Of a stretch of 64,000 bases of DNA, positions 24,728-35,215 are shown one piece after another. Source of the stretch: Pleomorphovibrio marinus (GTDB taxonomy: Bacteria > Bacteroidota > Bacteroidia > Cytophagales > Cyclobacteriaceae); NCBI RefSeq assembly GCF_003347495.1, contig NZ_QCXY01000013.1, forward strand, positions 124,001 through 188,000. Direction: 5' to 3'. Every line of letters begins with the position of its first letter. Positions within the stretch are counted from its first letter, which is position 1. The notes under the pieces were generated by a model, which was not told the DNA's origin, made no database searches, and worked only from the letters and a program-made list of their open reading frames with translations. The position numbers and the translations under genes were made by a program.

Positions 24728-27700
24728 ATGAAAAATAACCTACTAAAATGCTGCATGGCGTTGTGGTTGACTATGTTTACTGCAATGGCCATGGGCCAGA
24801 CGATTACAGGAACAGTGACAGAAGAGGGGACTGATGCCCCAATTCCGGGGGTTTCGGTGTTAATCAAAGGAACATCTACAGGTACTGCAACGGATGTGGA
24901 TGGAAACTATTCACTTTCGGTGCCAGGCTCGGAAACGGTGTTGGTTTTTAGCTACCTTGGATTTCAGACAATAGAAGAGGCAGTGGGCAATAGGTCCACT
25001 ATTAATGTAACCATGGCAGAGGATGCCGCCGAATTATCCGAGGTGGTGGTAACTGCCTTAGGGATTAAGCGGAACGTGAAGGCGCTGCAATATTCCGTGA
25101 CGAATATTGGGGGCGAGGAGATGATGGTTGCACGTGAAAATAACCTCGCTAATCAATTAGCTGGTAGGGTAGCTGGTGTAAATGTGAGCAATGTGGCTTC
25201 CGGACCGGCAGGGTCTTCCAGGGTAATTATTCGAGGAAACACCTCCTTGCAAGGAAACAACCAGCCCTTGTATGTAATTGACGGTATCCCTATGGACAAT
25301 ACCAACTTCGGTCAGGCAGGTATGTGGGGAGGCGTTGATCAGGGTGACGGTATGTCCAGTATCAATCCAGACGATATAGAAACTATCTCGGTACTTAAAG
25401 GAGCAAGTGCTGCGGCACTTTATGGTGCAAGGGCGGCAAATGGTGTGGTCAACATCACTACGAAAAGAGGGGAAGCCAGGAGAGGTATAGGTGTTGAATT
25501 TAACTCCAACTATGTTTTCGAAAGGATCAATGACCAAACGGAACTACAACGTCAATTTGGCAGTGGACGTGTTCAAGGTAGCGACCTAACCACTGCTCAA
25601 CCGGTAAGGCCCATGTCTTCCCAGCAAGGTTATGATTGGGGAACCCAGGCTTGGGGTCCGAGAATGGATGGAGGAGAGGCAGTAGGCTTCGATGGAGTGA
25701 GCAGACCCTATGAATACGCAGGGGACAACTGGAACCGGTTTTATGAAACGGGGACTGCCAGGACGAATAGTATTTCTCTTTCAGGAGGTAGCGAAACCCA
25801 ATCCTTTAGGTTCAACGTGACAGATTTAAGGAGTGATGCCGTGGTTCCTAACTCCGGATTCGACAGATTAAACATGTCCTTGTCTACTAATGGAAAATAT
25901 GGAGACAGGTTAACTTTTGATGCGAAGGTGCTTTATTCCCATGAGGAGGCTAGAAACCGCCCAAGTTTGTCGGATTCTCCGAACAACGCATTTCAGTCTA
26001 TCTTTGCTTTACCACCTAATGTGAACGTGCTACATGGGATGGGTGACCCTTCGAATCCAGGAGTCATTCCATCATTGACAAATCCTTTTTGGGGCCAACA
26101 AGGTATCCAAAACCCCGGTGCATTGCTGAATACTTGGGGATTTCAGGAAAATGAGGAGATGCTAATGGTAAACAACCCCTGGGGTCAGAATCCTTATTTC
26201 GCCACTCACCAGGTGTCCAGGGGCGATAAAAGGGATAGAATCATTACTTCAGGAAGTTTAAGGTACGATCTTACCGATCATCTCTACATCTCAGGTAGGG
26301 CAGGTATGGACTGGTTTACTAGAAGGTTCCATGATTTGATACCACAAGGTACAGGCCACACTCGAAACGGAGTCCTCACTGAGGGAGAGAATAGGGTAAG
26401 AGAGGTAAACCTTGAGGCAATGTTGGGATATTCGCAAGAGTTTGACAGGTTTGGCGTGAATGCTTTTATTGGGGCCAATAGGATGCGTAGAGACAATGAA
26501 ACCATTTCTGCCAACGGGCAGGGCTTTAATGTTCCTTTTTTCCATGCCATCAATAATACCGTAACCCGAAACTTTGGGTATGGCTATGAAGGTTGGGGGA
26601 TAAACTCCGCATTTGGTTCTGCGGAATTCTCCTACAACAATTTCCTATTCCTGACCGTAACAGGAAGAAACGATTGGTTCTCCGTCTTGGCTCCAGAAAA
26701 TAACAGTATTTTCTATCCCTCCGTGGGAGGTAGCTTTGTGTTTAGCGACGCCATGGAAAATCTTCCAACCTGGTTGGATTTTGGAAAGCTAAGAGCATCT
26801 TGGGCACAGGTGGGAAGTGCCACTGTGGCTCCCTATCAAATTACCAATGTGTATTCACTTTTAGGAGCACCTGCCATCAATTTTGATGGAAACCAGGTTC
26901 CCATGGGTACCTTTGCAACTGCTCAGGGTAATGCAGGAACCATACCTAATATAGGTTTGGTGCCTCTGATATCCACTGAAACAGAATTGGGTTTTGATGT
27001 CCGTCTCTTTCAAAACCGTTTAGGTGTAGATGTAACCGTATATCAACAAAGAAGTACCCAGGATCAATTGAATGCTCAGGTGTCCAGGGCTTCTGGGTTT
27101 GGATCAACCCTAGTGAACGTGGGTGAAATGGAAAACAGAGGAATAGAAGTATTGCTTACTGGCTCACCCATTACCGGAAGGGCAGTGCAATGGGATGTGT
27201 CTTTTAATTTTGCCAGGAACCGTAACGAAGTGATTTCCTTAATCGAAGGGAATGACATTTTGAATATCGAGGAACCAAGGACCCAAACGGTATTTGTGCA
27301 GCACAGAACAGGGTTTCCATTCGGTGTAATGGCGGGATGGGTTCAGGCTAGAACTCCCGACGGAAGAAGGATTTATGAAGAAAATGGTGCTCCTGTACAA
27401 TCTGAGTCTATGGAAGTAATTGGTAATGGTGTTCCGGATTGGACTGGTGGTATAAATAACTCTTTTTCCTTTAAGGGTGTCACTATGTCAGCTTTGGTGG
27501 ATTTTAGGATTGGTGGAGACTTGTATTCAGGTACCAATCTCAGGTTGACTCAGTGGGGACTGCACGAACAAAGTTTGCTAGGTAGGGATGGAGAGGACCC
27601 ATTGATCATCTCAGGTGTGGTACAGGCTGGAGAAGATGCTGAAGGCAACCCTGTGTATGAGGATATAGAAAGAGAACTAACCCCTGGGGAAGCACAAAAC

Positions 27701-27991
27701 TACTGGAACCAGATGGGTAATCGGGTACAGGACCACTTCATGTATGACGGTTCTTTTGCTAAGTTGCGTCAATTTACACTTGGGTATAACTTCCCAATGG
27801 CACTATTGGAAAGAACCCCTTTCCAAACTCTAAATCTTTCCTTTGTTGGTAGGAACTTATCTATTCTCTGGAAAAATGTGGAGAACATAGATCCGGAGGC
27901 CAATTATACCGCTGGAAATGCCCAGGGCTTGGATTATTTCGGAATGCCTCAAACCAGGACATTCGGTTTCAATTTAAGGGCGACATTCTAA
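24728..27991 (+). CDS. SusC/RagA-family TonB-dependent outer-membrane transporter (first pair)
   Basis: Outer-membrane importer of 1087 residues. Visible in order: signal peptide (ALWLTMFTAMAMGQ), a carboxypeptidase-regulatory-like N-terminal domain (residues about 24-105), the SusC motif LSEVVVTALGI, the plug domain with SRVIIRGNTSLQGNNQPLYV and GASAAALYGARAANGVVNI, and a long beta-barrel ending in FNLRATF with the terminal phenylalanine. No extra sensor domain for anti-sigma contact is seen. Partner of the SusD lipoprotein 25 bases downstream. Substrate, probably an oligosaccharide or peptide, is not readable. It is a close paralogue of the gene at 30244. Confidence 0.96.
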   Translation: MKNNLLKCCMALWLTMFTAMAMGQTITGTVTEEGTDAPIPGVSVLIKGTSTGTATDVDGNYSLSVPGSETVLVFSYLGFQTIEEAVGNRSTINVTMAEDAAELSEVVVTALGIKRNVKALQYSVTNIGGEEMMVARENNLANQLAGRVAGVNVSNVASGPAGSSRVIIRGNTSLQGNNQPLYVIDGIPMDNTNFGQAGMWGGVDQGDGMSSINPDDIETISVLKGASAAALYGARAANGVVNITTKRGEARRGIGVEFNSNYVFERINDQTELQRQFGSGRVQGSDLTTAQPVRPMSSQQGYDWGTQAWGPRMDGGEAVGFDGVSRPYEYAGDNWNRFYETGTARTNSISLSGGSETQSFRFNVTDLRSDAVVPNSGFDRLNMSLSTNGKYGDRLTFDAKVLYSHEEARNRPSLSDSPNNAFQSIFALPPNVNVLHGMGDPSNPGVIPSLTNPFWGQQGIQNPGALLNTWGFQENEEMLMVNNPWGQNPYFATHQVSRGDKRDRIITSGSLRYDLTDHLYISGRAGMDWFTRRFHDLIPQGTGHTRNGVLTEGENRVREVNLEAMLGYSQEFDRFGVNAFIGANRMRRDNETISANGQGFNVPFFHAINNTVTRNFGYGYEGWGINSAFGSAEFSYNNFLFLTVTGRNDWFSVLAPENNSIFYPSVGGSFVFSDAMENLPTWLDFGKLRASWAQVGSATVAPYQITNVYSLLGAPAINFDGNQVPMGTFATAQGNAGTIPNIGLVPLISTETELGFDVRLFQNRLGVDVTVYQQRSTQDQLNAQVSRASGFGSTLVNVGEMENRGIEVLLTGSPITGRAVQWDVSFNFARNRNEVISLIEGNDILNIEEPRTQTVFVQHRTGFPFGVMAGWVQARTPDGRRIYEENGAPVQSESMEVIGNGVPDWTGGINNSFSFKGVTMSALVDFRIGGDLYSGTNLRLTQWGLHEQSLLGRDGEDPLIISGVVQAGEDAEGNPVYEDIERELTPGEAQNYWNQMGNRVQDHFMYDGSFAKLRQFTLGYNFPMALLERTPFQTLNLSFVGRNLSILWKNVENIDPEANYTAGNAQGLDYFGMPQTRTFGFNLRATF

Positions 27992-28016
27992 TCACCATTG
28001 ATCAAAAAAGGAAATT

Positions 28017-29627
28017 ATGAGATTAATTGATAAAACAATCGGATTAGTGGTGGGCATGGCAGTGATGTTTGCTGCTTGCGACACCCAGGAATTACACGAT
28101 TTGAACATCAACCCACAAGCCGTAAATGAAATGGATGTAAACTTCATCTTCACTGCGGCACAGTTAGGTACGGCCTCGGGAGGGGCGGCTGGTGACAACC
28201 GGATTATTGACTGGAGAACAAATATTGGAATGGGTGCTTATTTGATTCAACACTTGGCCAATGCCGGTGGTGGTATAGCACCTGGTGACAAGTACATTGA
28301 AAACTTCGAGTCCAACAATGCACCATTTCAGTTCTTTTATGGGGATGCCTTGAAGAACCTTTCGGAGGTGCTCAGACAAACTGGTCCTGGAGGATATGAG
28401 GAGGGAACCAAAAACAACATGCGGCAAGCTACCCGTATGATGATGGTGCTGAACTTCCACAGGCTAACGGATTTCTATGGAAACATTCCCTATTTTGAGG
28501 CATTACAGGGTATGGAAGGAAACTTCTTTCCTCAGTACGATACGCAGCCTGAGATTTATGCCGATATGTTGAATGAGTTGGCGGAGGCCACTGCAATGTT
28601 GGATCCGTCTGGACCAGATGAGGGTTTTTCCAACGCAGACATTGTTTTCCAAGGTGATATCGATAAGTGGAGGAGATTTGGTAACTCCCTTATGCTTAGG
28701 TTGGCTATGCGGGTTTCCAATGTGGCCCCTGACATGGCAAATGAGTATGTTTCACTTGCAGTTTCCGGTGGCGTTATGGAAAGCAACAACGATAATTACT
28801 GGGTCCCAATGGCAGAGGGGCCAAGTCTTTGGATCAACCAGAATGGCATTTCCAGGGCTTTCTTTCCAGGAGATGGTGGACAACCGGCCTTTATGAGTGA
28901 CACCTTTATCGATTGGTTAAAGGCGGATGCCGCCTCAGAAGATGAAGTTGACCCTAGGTTGATGATCCTTTCTGGGGGTATAGCCAGGTGGACTGCCAAC
29001 GATTGGATTGTCTATAACGATAATCCCCTTGAACAAATGGGGATGCCGAATGGTTTTGATGCAGCAGGTATCGACGATATGTTTGGAGAGGAAATAGACC
29101 AGCAGGAAACATTTTCAAGGATCAATTATCTGCTCTTGCAGAGAGATGCCCCCTATCTTTTGATGAATTATGCGGAGACTGCCTTTTTGTTGGCAGAGGC
29201 TCTTGAGAGAGGGATTGGTTCAGGCATACCCGGTCAGCCACAGGAACATTATGAAAGTGGTGTAAGGGCTGCCATGCAAATGTACACTCCATTTAATTCC
29301 TCCCTTGTGGTAACCGATGATCAGGTGGATGCTTATCTTGCCAGGCATACTTATGGCCAGGAAAAGCCAGCCTTAGAAATGATTGGGGAACAATTGTGGG
29401 CCAGTAAATTCTTCAATTGGTGGGATGCTTGGTCGGATTGGAGAAGGACGGGATACCCTGAACTTACTCCTACAAATCACCCCTTGAACATGACCCAAGG
29501 TCAAATCATGAGAAGGCTTAGGTACCCTGCTCAAGAAGCGGCATCCAACGAGCATTTTGCTTCTGGAAGTACCCAGCCGGACACCTTTGTGAACAGGGTC
29601 TGGTGGGACGGTGGTTCCGCAGATTGA
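28017..29627 (+). CDS. SusD/RagB-family nutrient-binding lipoprotein (first pair)
   Basis: Cell-surface lipoprotein of 536 residues that caps the SusC channel and binds nutrient. The lipobox is MFAAC, with cysteine near residue 20. Helical TPR-like segments follow, including the family stretch NFHRLTDFYGNIPYFEAL and the C-terminal SKFFNWWDAWSDWRRTGYP, typical of the SusD-like_2 group. It is intact and lies 25 bases after its SusC partner, so both are surely co-transcribed. A terminator hairpin follows 30 bases after the stop. Its closest relative in the window is the protein at 33552. Confidence 0.95.
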   Translation: MRLIDKTIGLVVGMAVMFAACDTQELHDLNINPQAVNEMDVNFIFTAAQLGTASGGAAGDNRIIDWRTNIGMGAYLIQHLANAGGGIAPGDKYIENFESNNAPFQFFYGDALKNLSEVLRQTGPGGYEEGTKNNMRQATRMMMVLNFHRLTDFYGNIPYFEALQGMEGNFFPQYDTQPEIYADMLNELAEATAMLDPSGPDEGFSNADIVFQGDIDKWRRFGNSLMLRLAMRVSNVAPDMANEYVSLAVSGGVMESNNDNYWVPMAEGPSLWINQNGISRAFFPGDGGQPAFMSDTFIDWLKADAASEDEVDPRLMILSGGIARWTANDWIVYNDNPLEQMGMPNGFDAAGIDDMFGEEIDQQETFSRINYLLLQRDAPYLLMNYAETAFLLAEALERGIGSGIPGQPQEHYESGVRAAMQMYTPFNSSLVVTDDQVDAYLARHTYGQEKPALEMIGEQLWASKFFNWWDAWSDWRRTGYPELTPTNHPLNMTQGQIMRRLRYPAQEAASNEHFASGSTQPDTFVNRVWWDGGSAD

Positions 29628-29657
29628 TAAGCAGTTTTTAAAACGAACAAAAAAAAT

Positions 29658-29693
29658 AAAGGGTGGGCAAATAATGCCTGCCCTTTTTATTTT
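29658..29693 (+). terminator. Terminator after the first SusC/SusD pair
   Basis: Imperfect 12-bp stem (AAAGGGTGGGCA / TGCCTGCCCTTT) with a five-base loop and a T-rich tail (TTTTTATTTTT). Confidence 0.82.
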
Positions 29694-30243
29694 TCAAAGT
29701 TCTGTAAACGCATATTTGATTTTTTATAGTTAGAATGTAAGTAATTTTTTGGTATTTTCCATAAACAATCTTCGGTCACCTGGTGAAATTGAAATATTAT
29801 TAGGAAACGACGCAACTTAGTTTCGGATTAATTTGAAAGCAAGATCTAAATAAAATTATTTTTGGGTTTTTATTAAATTAATTTAATAAAAAATTTAATA
29901 ATTAGTGGAATTTTAGGTTAGTTTGAAATTTTTTTCATGGGGCATTGCTAAAAAAATATCAGCCATAAACACCGTTCAAATAATCAGTATCACTATTTTA
30001 AAAAAAAAATCAAATCTCTCTCTTTTTTTTTAATTTATTTAATTTTACCTTTTCACGATAAATAGCATGTACTTTTATTAATTACCTAACCACAATATTA
30101 TTATCTGTTATATCACCTAATAACAAAATAAATAATATAGGCATCCAGTAATGCGTTTAAAGGTCTTTAAAAACATTGTGCCGTTTATCAAAAAAAAGTG
30201 AATTAAGTTAGTTTAAGTCAAGTTTAATCCAAAATGATCAATT
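29694..30243. other. AT-rich spacer between the two SusC/SusD pairs
   Basis: Roughly 550 bases with long A/T runs (about 29850-30060) and no gene. It should contain the promoter for the second pair. It resembles the leader of the first pair in composition only, and I found no long shared segment by eye. No regulator gene lies between the pairs. Confidence 0.45.
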
Positions 30244-33200
30244 ATGAAAAACCTATTACTTATTGTATGCTTGGGTTTGCTGATTAGTTTCAGCAGCTTT
30301 GCCCAGGCACAAACGGTGACCGGAAAAGTCACCGACAGCAAAGACGGAACATCACTCCCCGGGGTGTCAGTCCTCATTAAAGGGACTTCCACAGGAACTG
30401 CGACGGATGTGGATGGAAATTATTCTATTAGTGTGGACGGTTCCGAGACTGTACTAGTCTTTTCTTATTTGGGGTTCCAAACCTTGGAGCTACCAGTTGG
30501 AAACCGAAACACCATCAACGTTTCCTTAGAAGAAGCAGCTGCAGAGTTGACAGAGGTTGTGGTTACCGCATTAGGTATCGAAAGAAATGTTAAAGCACTA
30601 CAGTACTCGGTTACTACAGTAGGGGGAGATAATCTTACTGAAGCCAGGGAAAATAACTTGGCCAATCAATTGGCAGGCCGTGTAGCTGGGGTTAACGTTA
30701 CCAATGTCGCATCAGGGCCAGCAGGATCCTCAAGGGTGATCATTCGTGGAAATACCTCCCTACAGGGCAACAACCAGCCTTTATATGTGGTTGACGGTAT
30801 TCCTATGGATAACACCAATTTTGGACAAGCAGGTGTTTGGGGAGGCCCCGATAGGGGTGATGGCATGTCTTCCATCAACCCTGATGATATTGAATCTATT
30901 TCCGTATTGAAGGGTGCGAGTGCTGCTGCACTTTACGGTGCCAGAGCTGCAAATGGGGTCATCAATATCGTAACCAAAAGAGGTACCGCTAGAAAAGGAA
31001 TTGGTGTGGAATTTAATTCCAACTTTGTTTTTGAACAAATTAATGACCAGACGGAGCTTCAAAGAACCTTTGGTAGCGGAAGAACCATAGGCCCTAACAT
31101 GCTGGAAGCTGTAGGGACTAGGCCAGCTACCATTCAGCAAGGCTATAACTGGGGAACTCAAGCATGGGGCGAGCGGCTAGATGGGGGAAATGTAACCCAT
31201 TTTCATGGTTTACAGAGACCTTACCAATATGCTGGGGACAACTGGCAAAGGTTTTACCAAACTGCCACCGCTTTGACAAATAGTATATCCTTAGCTGGTG
31301 GAGGAGAAAACCAAACTTTCAGGTTTAATCTAACTGATTTGAGGAGCAATGCAGTTATCCCCAATTCTGGATTTGACAGATTGAATGCTTCCTTGGCAAC
31401 TAATGGGAAGTTTGGGAAAAAGCTTACTTTTGATGCCAAAATTCTATATTCCAACGAAAGCGCAAAAAACAGGCCCTTCCTTTCGGACTCCCCTAATAAT
31501 GCCTTTCAGTCTATTTTTGCCCTACCACCTGATGTGAATGTTCTAGATGGTAGAGGAGACCCTAACAAACCCGGTGCCATTGCTCCTGTAATCAGTCCTT
31601 ATTGGGGTCAAATGGGTATTACTGATCCTCAACTATTGTTGGACACCTGGGGATTTGTAGAAGGGGAAGAGATGCTTATGGTGAATAACCCATGGGGTCA
31701 AAATCCCTATTGGGCGACGCATCAGGTTAGCGTGAATGATGTTAGGAACAGAATTCTGGGCTCAGGCTCGATGAGATATGATATTACTGACAACATATAT
31801 GCTTCGGGTCGAATAGGTATGGATTGGTTTAACAGAAGGGATACTCAAATAATCCCTCAAGGAACAGGCCATACCCGAGGTGGAAACATGTATGAAGGTG
31901 CCGACATAGTTCAAGAGACCAATTTGGAAGCAATGTTGGGCTTCAACAAGGAGTTTGGGTTGATAGGTGTAAATGCTTTCGTGGGTGCAAACAGGATGCA
32001 CCGAAGCTTCAACCGGATTAGGGCAACTGGGCAGAATTTTAATGTTCCATTTTTCCACGCAATGAATAACGCTGCGATCCGAAATTTTGACTATGGGTTC
32101 AATGAACTTGGAATCAATTCGGTTTTTGGTTCCGCAGAAATCAGTTATAATAATGTACTGTTCTTAACGGGAACCATGAGGACGGACTGGTTCTCTGTTC
32201 TCAACCCCGAGAACAACCAAATCACTTATCCTTCAATTGGAGGTAGTTTCGTGTTTTCTGATGCACTTTCTGAATTGCCATCGTGGTTAAGTTTTGGCAA
32301 AGTGAGAGCATCTTGGGCACAGGTGGGAAATGTGACAGTTCAACCCTATCAGGTGGAAAATTTTTATTCATTGCTTAGCGCACCTGCGACGGATCATTCT
32401 GGCCAGCAAATTCCGATGGCATCCTTTGCCGCAGCACAAGGCAATGCCGGAACCATCCCTAACCGGGATTTAGTTCCATTGACCTCTACCGAGCAAGAGT
32501 TTGGGATAGACATGAGGTTTTTTCAAAATAGGTTAGGTTTGGATCTTACCTATTATAGCCAAAAGACCACTAACGATATCTTGAACGCCACGATTTCACG
32601 GTCTTCTGGATTTGGATCGACGCTGGTGAACGTGGGAGAAATGAGGAATAGAGGAATAGAGATGTTGTTTACAGGAACCCCGGTCGCAAAAAGGGGATTT
32701 ACCTGGGAAGTTTCCTTGAATTTAGCCAGAAACAGGAATGAGGTCGTGTCGCTAATTCCTGGAAATGACATTCTTGTGGTGGATGAGCCCAGAACAAGGA
32801 CGGTATTCATTCAACATAGGGTGGGGCAACCATTTGGATCTATAGTAGGATGGGTTCAGAAAAGAACACCCGATGGGATTCCAATTTTTGAACCCAATGG
32901 GGCACCTGTGCAATCCGATGCCATGGAAGTAATTGGTAATGGGATTCCGGATTGGACCGGAGGATTTAGTAATACCGTTTCTTTCAAAGGGTTTAACTTG
33001 GGGGCTCTTATCGATTTCAGGATAGGTGGACATATCTATTCCGGGACAAACCTGAGATTAACCCAATGGGGCCTTCATGAGCAGTCCTTACAAGGTAGAG
33101 AAGGAGAAGAGCCACTTACCGTATCTGGAGTGGTTCAGGCGGGTACAGACGCAAATGGTAATCCTATTTATGAAGACTTCAATAGGACGCTTTCACCTGG

Positions 33201-33504
33201 TGAAGCCCAAAATTATTGGGCTCAGACAGGAAATAGGGTGCAAGATCATTTCATCTATGATGGCTCCTTTGCGAAATTAAGACAGATTAATTTTGGATAT
33301 AATTTCCCACAAAGACTCCTGGAGAAAACCCCTTTTGGCAACCTTAATTTGTCATTTGTAGGTAGGAATCTTTCCATTCTTTGGAAAAATGTGGAAAATA
33401 TAGATCCAGAATCAAATTATTCCTCTGGCAATGCGCAAGGCTTGGATTACTTTGGAATGCCACAGACCAGGAGCTATGGATTTAACTTGAGGGCAACATT
33501 TTAA
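30244..33504 (+). CDS. SusC/RagA-family TonB-dependent outer-membrane transporter (second pair)
   Basis: Paralogue of the protein at 24728 with almost identical length, 1086 residues. Signal peptide (LLIVCLGLLISFSSFAQA), N-terminal regulatory-like domain, SusC motif (LTEVVVTALGI), plug and barrel ending in FNLRATF. Long blocks match the first copy nearly residue for residue, for example in the plug and the C-terminal strands. The differences lie in loops in the barrel, such as near residue 280 and 440, where ligand would be met. This is the pattern of a tandem duplication with loop divergence. Confidence 0.96.
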   Translation: MKNLLLIVCLGLLISFSSFAQAQTVTGKVTDSKDGTSLPGVSVLIKGTSTGTATDVDGNYSISVDGSETVLVFSYLGFQTLELPVGNRNTINVSLEEAAAELTEVVVTALGIERNVKALQYSVTTVGGDNLTEARENNLANQLAGRVAGVNVTNVASGPAGSSRVIIRGNTSLQGNNQPLYVVDGIPMDNTNFGQAGVWGGPDRGDGMSSINPDDIESISVLKGASAAALYGARAANGVINIVTKRGTARKGIGVEFNSNFVFEQINDQTELQRTFGSGRTIGPNMLEAVGTRPATIQQGYNWGTQAWGERLDGGNVTHFHGLQRPYQYAGDNWQRFYQTATALTNSISLAGGGENQTFRFNLTDLRSNAVIPNSGFDRLNASLATNGKFGKKLTFDAKILYSNESAKNRPFLSDSPNNAFQSIFALPPDVNVLDGRGDPNKPGAIAPVISPYWGQMGITDPQLLLDTWGFVEGEEMLMVNNPWGQNPYWATHQVSVNDVRNRILGSGSMRYDITDNIYASGRIGMDWFNRRDTQIIPQGTGHTRGGNMYEGADIVQETNLEAMLGFNKEFGLIGVNAFVGANRMHRSFNRIRATGQNFNVPFFHAMNNAAIRNFDYGFNELGINSVFGSAEISYNNVLFLTGTMRTDWFSVLNPENNQITYPSIGGSFVFSDALSELPSWLSFGKVRASWAQVGNVTVQPYQVENFYSLLSAPATDHSGQQIPMASFAAAQGNAGTIPNRDLVPLTSTEQEFGIDMRFFQNRLGLDLTYYSQKTTNDILNATISRSSGFGSTLVNVGEMRNRGIEMLFTGTPVAKRGFTWEVSLNLARNRNEVVSLIPGNDILVVDEPRTRTVFIQHRVGQPFGSIVGWVQKRTPDGIPIFEPNGAPVQSDAMEVIGNGIPDWTGGFSNTVSFKGFNLGALIDFRIGGHIYSGTNLRLTQWGLHEQSLQGREGEEPLTVSGVVQAGTDANGNPIYEDFNRTLSPGEAQNYWAQTGNRVQDHFIYDGSFAKLRQINFGYNFPQRLLEKTPFGNLNLSFVGRNLSILWKNVENIDPESNYSSGNAQGLDYFGMPQTRSYGFNLRATF

Positions 33505-33551
33505 AATGTGCTATCGAGATGATTTTATCATTTCTAAAAAAAGCAAAAATT

Positions 33552-35150
33552 ATGAAAATCACATATAAATTCGTACCGATTGTATTTCTGTTGATGGTTG
33601 CGTTAGTTGGGTGCGACACGGAGGAATTACACAATCTAAATATAAACCCACAAGCGGTAAGGGAGATTGACCTCAATTACATGTTTACCGCAGCACAACT
33701 GGGTACAGCAGACGGAGGCTCTGCCTCCAACCGTTATCTTAATTGGAGAACCAATATTGGTTATGCAGGATTATGGATGCAGCAAATTGCCTCCTCCGGT
33801 ACTGGTTTGAATTCAGCAGGTAGTGTCTATAATGAGAATTTCGAAGGTAATAATGCCCCATGGGAATACTTATACGGGGACGCGCTCAAAAATATCGCAG
33901 AGGTAATCAAACAAACCGGTCCTGGTGGATATGATGAAGGAAACAAGCAAAACTTGCGTCAAGCCTCCCGTATATTAAGGGCCTTTAATTTCCACCGATT
34001 GACAGATTGGTATGGGAACATCCCTTATTTTAATGCCTTAAACGGGATGGACGGTGAGTTTTTTCCAGAATATGATCCTCAGTCGACTATCTACCCAGAT
34101 TTATTGCGAGAGCTTGAAGAGGCTACAGCCGCTCTTGATCCCAGTATTCCAGATCAAGGATTTTCAAGAGCAGATTTGTATTACGATGGTGATTTAGGAA
34201 AGTGGAGAAGATGGGGGTATTCCATCATGTTAAGGTTGGCAATGAGGGTTTCCAATGTAGCACCGGACCTTGCCAACGAATATGTCACCAAAGCCATTGC
34301 CGGTGGGGTTTTCCAAAGCAATGATGATAATCCATATGTGCCTCATTCAGAAGGTCCAAGCCAATGGGTGAACCAAAATGGAATTTCTAGGTCCTTTTAT
34401 CCTGGCGACGGTGGTCAACAGTCCTTTCTGGCAAAAACATTTGTTGATTTCTTGAAAGGAGATGAACCCAATGACCCAGCAAGTCATGACCCCAGATTGA
34501 TGATTTTAGTGGGAGGAATCGGAAACTGGACCGCCGCTGAGTGGATTCCCTATAACACTGATCCCGTGGCACAAAGAGGAATGCCCTCTGGTTTTGATGC
34601 AGCTATGCTGGAAGCAATTGACCCCAGACCCTTGATAGAGGTTTATTCTAGGATCAACGTTAACTTATTGAGGTTTGATAGTCCATACCAACTTATGAAC
34701 TATGCGGAAGTTGAATTCCTACAAGCTGAAGCTTTGGAAAGAGGGATAGGTTCAGGCATACCAGGAACGGCCAGAGAACATTACGAAGCTGGTGTCAAAG
34801 GTGCTATGCAAATGTATACCTTTTTCCACTCCTCATTGGTGGTTTCCGATCAGCAGGTGGAAAATTACCTGGCTAGATACCCCTATGGATCAAAAGCTCC
34901 GTTGGAAATGATTGGTGATCAAATGTGGGCAAGCAAGTTCTTTAATTGGTGGGATTCCTGGAATGATTGGAGAAGAACGGGTTATCCCCAATTGGTCCCT
35001 GTGATACATCCTCTTGGAGTTACTGATGGACAGATTCCAAGAAGGCTCAGGTATCCTGCGCAGGAGTCTGCATCCAATATTAACTTTGCAACAGGAGCCA
35101 CGCTTCCAGATATACTTACTGGAAGAGTGTGGTGGGATACTACCAATTAA
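33552..35150 (+). CDS. SusD/RagB-family nutrient-binding lipoprotein (second pair)
   Basis: Lipoprotein of 532 residues. I use the ATG at 33552, giving the leader KITYKFVPIVFLLMVALVGC with a proper lipobox. An in-frame upstream ATG at 33519 would add 11 charged residues before it. The sequence follows the first SusD closely, including FNFHRLTDWYGNIPYFNAL and KFFNWWDSWNDWRRTGYP. It differs most in the ligand-facing middle (about residues 250-380). It is co-transcribed with the SusC gene 47 bases upstream and ends at a strong terminator. Confidence 0.95.
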   Translation: MKITYKFVPIVFLLMVALVGCDTEELHNLNINPQAVREIDLNYMFTAAQLGTADGGSASNRYLNWRTNIGYAGLWMQQIASSGTGLNSAGSVYNENFEGNNAPWEYLYGDALKNIAEVIKQTGPGGYDEGNKQNLRQASRILRAFNFHRLTDWYGNIPYFNALNGMDGEFFPEYDPQSTIYPDLLRELEEATAALDPSIPDQGFSRADLYYDGDLGKWRRWGYSIMLRLAMRVSNVAPDLANEYVTKAIAGGVFQSNDDNPYVPHSEGPSQWVNQNGISRSFYPGDGGQQSFLAKTFVDFLKGDEPNDPASHDPRLMILVGGIGNWTAAEWIPYNTDPVAQRGMPSGFDAAMLEAIDPRPLIEVYSRINVNLLRFDSPYQLMNYAEVEFLQAEALERGIGSGIPGTAREHYEAGVKGAMQMYTFFHSSLVVSDQQVENYLARYPYGSKAPLEMIGDQMWASKFFNWWDSWNDWRRTGYPQLVPVIHPLGVTDGQIPRRLRYPAQESASNINFATGATLPDILTGRVWWDTTN

Positions 35151-35185
35151 TACCCAGATACTCAAATACACATTTAACATTTTAA

Positions 35186-35215
35186 AAGGCCCGGATTTTT
35201 CCGGGTCTTTTTTTT
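35186..35215. terminator. Bidirectional terminator between the SusD and FG-GAP genes
   Basis: Stem AAAGGCCCGGA / TCCGGGTCTTT with a four-base loop and eight or more T residues on the plus strand. On the minus strand it is also followed by a T-rich stretch. Its plus-strand T-run reaches the last bases of the convergent gene's stop codon. Confidence 0.85.
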
